This document shows, piece by piece, positions 23,236 to 24,590 of a stretch of 24,590 bases of DNA. The position numbers and the translations under genes were made by a program. Where the stretch lies: assembly GCA_964402905.1 (NCBI GenBank), contig CAYODU010000011.1, forward strand, positions 1 to 24,590, read 5' to 3'. The notes beneath the pieces are model-generated. The model did no database searches. It was not told the origin of the DNA and worked only from the letters and a program-made list of their open reading frames with translations. Within the stretch, counting starts at the first letter, position 1, and every line of letters begins with the position of its first letter. Source of the stretch: JABIDZ01 sp964402905 (lineage in GTDB: Archaea > Iainarchaeota > Iainarchaeia > Iainarchaeales > JAAZKV01).

Positions 23236-24363
23236 ATGGACGAAATAAAAATAAATGCTCCGGGAAAACTTATGTTGTCCGGGGAATGGAGTGTTCTTGA
23301 AAATGATGTTCCTTGTATAGTAATGGCAATAAATCAAAAAGTATATGTATCAATAAAAGAAAGTTCTGTAATCACATTCAGTGCAAAGGGAACAGAAATG
23401 AAAGCACAAGCAAAATTTTTTGATAATAAAATTATTTTGGATGCTGGCGAAAAAGACAAAGAGTTTTTTTTGTTTGTTGCAAAATCTGTTGAAGCTACGA
23501 TAAATTATCTTATTGGTAAAAATATTACTATAAAAAAATTTTCAATAGAAACAAATTCTTCTGACACAATTGTTGATCTTGGCAAAGGAAAAAAAGCAAA
23601 AATTGGTTTTGGTAGTTCGGCTGCAATAGTTGCGGCAACAGTGGCTGCAGTGCTAGCTTTTCACGAACAAGAAATACAATCAGTTTCGGCAAAAGAAATT
23701 ATTTTTAAGTTGGGTTGCATTGCGCACTACTTGGCACAAGGAAAAATTGGTTCTTCATTTGATGTGGCGGCATCTACCTACGGAGGAACTATTGTTTATC
23801 AAAAACCCGATATGTCATTTGTAATAAGTGAAATCGCTAACGGAGCAAGTATATTTGAATTAATTCAAAAGAAATGGCCGCTTTTTATTGCAGAATCACT
23901 TAAAGTTCAATCAGAATTCAATCTAAGTATTGGTTTTGTTGGTTATAGCGCTTCAACAAAAGAGCTTGTTTTAAAATTAAATGAATTCAAAACAAATCAA
24001 AAAGAAGAATATAACAAAATAATATCTAAAATAAAAGAAATAACTCAGAGCCTAATCGTGGCTATAAATTCTGAAGACAAAATAGAGATTCTTTCATTGT
24101 TAAAACGAAATAGAGTTTTGTTAAAGCAATTAAGTGATGAAAGCAAAAACAATCTTGAAACAAAAGAACTTGCATTGCTTGCGGATTTGGCTGATAAAAA
24201 TGGTGGTGCTGGAAAATTTTCTGGTGCTGGTGGAGGCGACTGTGGAATAGCAGTTTCTTTTGATTTAGAAACAAAACAAAAAATAGAAGAGGCCTGGGAA
24301 AACAATGATATTTTTGTAGTAAATGCAGGTATATCAAAAGAAGGAGTTAAACAAATAAAGTAA
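23236..24363 (+). CDS. mvaK2: Phosphomevalonate kinase (classical GHMP type)
   Basis: It adds the second phosphate to phosphomevalonate. Motifs: the N-terminal APGKLMLSGEWSVLE (8-22), the ATP loop KIGFGSSAAIVAA (122-134), the SSFDVAASTYGG segment (173-184) with the family FDVA-x-S-x-YGG signature, VGYSASTKEL (235-244), and the hallmark FSGAGGGDCGIAVSF (328-342). The 375-aa length fits the bacterial MvaK2 and eukaryotic ERG8-like family. Most archaea lack it and use other enzymes between phosphomevalonate and IPP; classical kinases are known in Sulfolobales. With the decarboxylase it makes a full classical lower pathway. TAGATGAT lies upstream of the ATG. A 7-bp inverted repeat and T run follow the stop. 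Confidence 0.92.
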   Translation: MDEIKINAPGKLMLSGEWSVLENDVPCIVMAINQKVYVSIKESSVITFSAKGTEMKAQAKFFDNKIILDAGEKDKEFFLFVAKSVEATINYLIGKNITIKKFSIETNSSDTIVDLGKGKKAKIGFGSSAAIVAATVAAVLAFHEQEIQSVSAKEIIFKLGCIAHYLAQGKIGSSFDVAASTYGGTIVYQKPDMSFVISEIANGASIFELIQKKWPLFIAESLKVQSEFNLSIGFVGYSASTKELVLKLNEFKTNQKEEYNKIISKIKEITQSLIVAINSEDKIEILSLLKRNRVLLKQLSDESKNNLETKELALLADLADKNGGAGKFSGAGGGDCGIAVSFDLETKQKIEEAWENNDIFVVNAGISKEGVKQIK

Positions 24364-24364
24364 G

Positions 24365-24405
24365 AAAGCCAATCGCCAAAAATTCACTTGTGGCTTTTGT
24401 TTTTT
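24365..24405 (+). terminator. Candidate terminator at the end of the mevalonate run
   Basis: AAAGCCA (24365-24371) and TGGCTTT (24391-24397) can pair across a 19-nt loop and are followed by a T run (24398-24405). The long loop makes the stem weak; the T run alone could terminate in archaea. Confidence 0.4.
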
Positions 24406-24445
24406 AAAGGAATGCCAAAACAAAATGATTAATAATTGCCTTAGA

Positions 24446-24459
24446 GCTTTATTTTAATA
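24446..24459 (+). promoter_or_regulatory. TATA-like box for the porG-like gene
   Basis: GCTTTATTTTAATA is centred about 24 nt upstream of the ATG at 24476, consistent with a new leaderless transcript after the mevalonate genes. AAGTGATT also lies just before the ATG. Confidence 0.45.
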
Positions 24460-24475
24460 TTAAAAAGTGATTTTT

Positions 24476-24590
24476 ATGAAACAAATAATTATTTTGGGTA
24501 GGGGAGGTCAGGGAGCTGTTACAAGTGCCCAAGTACTTGCAATAGCTGCTTTCAAAGATGGAAAATATTCTCAAGCATTTCCAAATTTTG
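24476..24590 (+). CDS. porG: 2-oxoacid:ferredoxin oxidoreductase gamma subunit, 5' part
   Basis: Only the first 38 codons are inside the window. The reading IIILGRGGQGAVTSAQVLA followed by FKDGKYSQAFPNF is the diagnostic start of the gamma domain of pyruvate (or 2-oxoisovalerate) ferredoxin oxidoreductase, where GRGGQG binds a CoA or nucleotide group. Pyruvate oxidoreductase makes acetyl-CoA, which would feed the thiolase encoded upstream, and reduced ferredoxin, which could feed the geranylgeranyl reductase. The exact substrate cannot be fixed from this fragment. It runs off the right edge. Confidence 0.85.
   Translation, partial: MKQIIILGRGGQGAVTSAQVLAIAAFKDGKYSQAFPNF

Noticed and set aside
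1..24590. CRISPR arrays, insertion sequences, integrases, tRNA or rRNA genes, toxin-antitoxin or defence systems
   Set aside because: No regularly spaced repeats, transposase or integrase motifs, cloverleaf or rRNA-like stretches, or defence-family motifs were seen on either strand.

Overview
The window is an AT-rich chromosomal segment from an archaeon. Four things support this. A near-complete mevalonate route leads to geranylgeranyl diphosphate. A geranylgeranyl reductase with a neighbouring ferredoxin suits archaeal ether lipids. There is an archaeal HMG-CoA synthase/thiolase/DUF35 trio, a RecJ-like DHH nuclease and an archaeal-type NFACT protein. Many first genes have a TATA-like box about 25-28 nt upstream of the start codon, as in leaderless archaeal mRNAs, while internal genes have GGTGA-type Shine-Dalgarno sites about 4 nt upstream. 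The short genes, low GC and several large lineage-specific coiled-coil proteins make me suspect a DPANN-type lineage, but the sequence alone does not settle this.

Left part (1-11.1 kb). Cell-surface and housekeeping genes lie here, mostly on the minus strand. They are a secreted membrane-anchored protein (113-1291), a 1283-aa coiled-coil lipoprotein-like surface protein (1419-5270), a small one-TM protein, a PRC-barrel protein, an NFACT/RqcH homologue lacking its C-terminal half, a geranylgeranyl reductase and a 2[4Fe-4S] ferredoxin. A 20-codon ORF resembling the start of a 4-oxalocrotonate tautomerase sits between the last two. A transglutaminase-like protein with its catalytic Cys replaced by Asp and a 435-aa coiled-coil protein follow.

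Right part (11.2-24.6 kb). All genes are on the plus strand. A RecJ-like DHH phosphoesterase is followed by the isoprenoid cluster: prenyl diphosphate synthase, an unknown basic protein, type 2 IPP isomerase, an unknown 84-aa basic protein, a GltD/NfnB-like flavoprotein, class II HMG-CoA reductase, HMG-CoA synthase, acetyl-CoA acetyltransferase, DUF35 protein, mevalonate kinase, diphosphomevalonate decarboxylase and phosphomevalonate kinase. The window ends in the first codons of a 2-oxoacid:ferredoxin oxidoreductase gamma subunit.

How it fits together. The thiolase, HMG-CoA synthase and DUF35 protein make HMG-CoA, and the reductase makes mevalonate. The three GHMP proteins take mevalonate to IPP by the classical phosphomevalonate kinase/diphosphomevalonate decarboxylase route, not the modified route of most archaea. 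IPP isomerase and the prenyl synthase then make the C20 (or longer) chain, which the reductase/ferredoxin pair could saturate in the finished lipids. The order mevalonate kinase - decarboxylase - phosphomevalonate kinase matches that of Gram-positive cocci. I saw no mobile element, CRISPR array, tRNA, rRNA or defence system.
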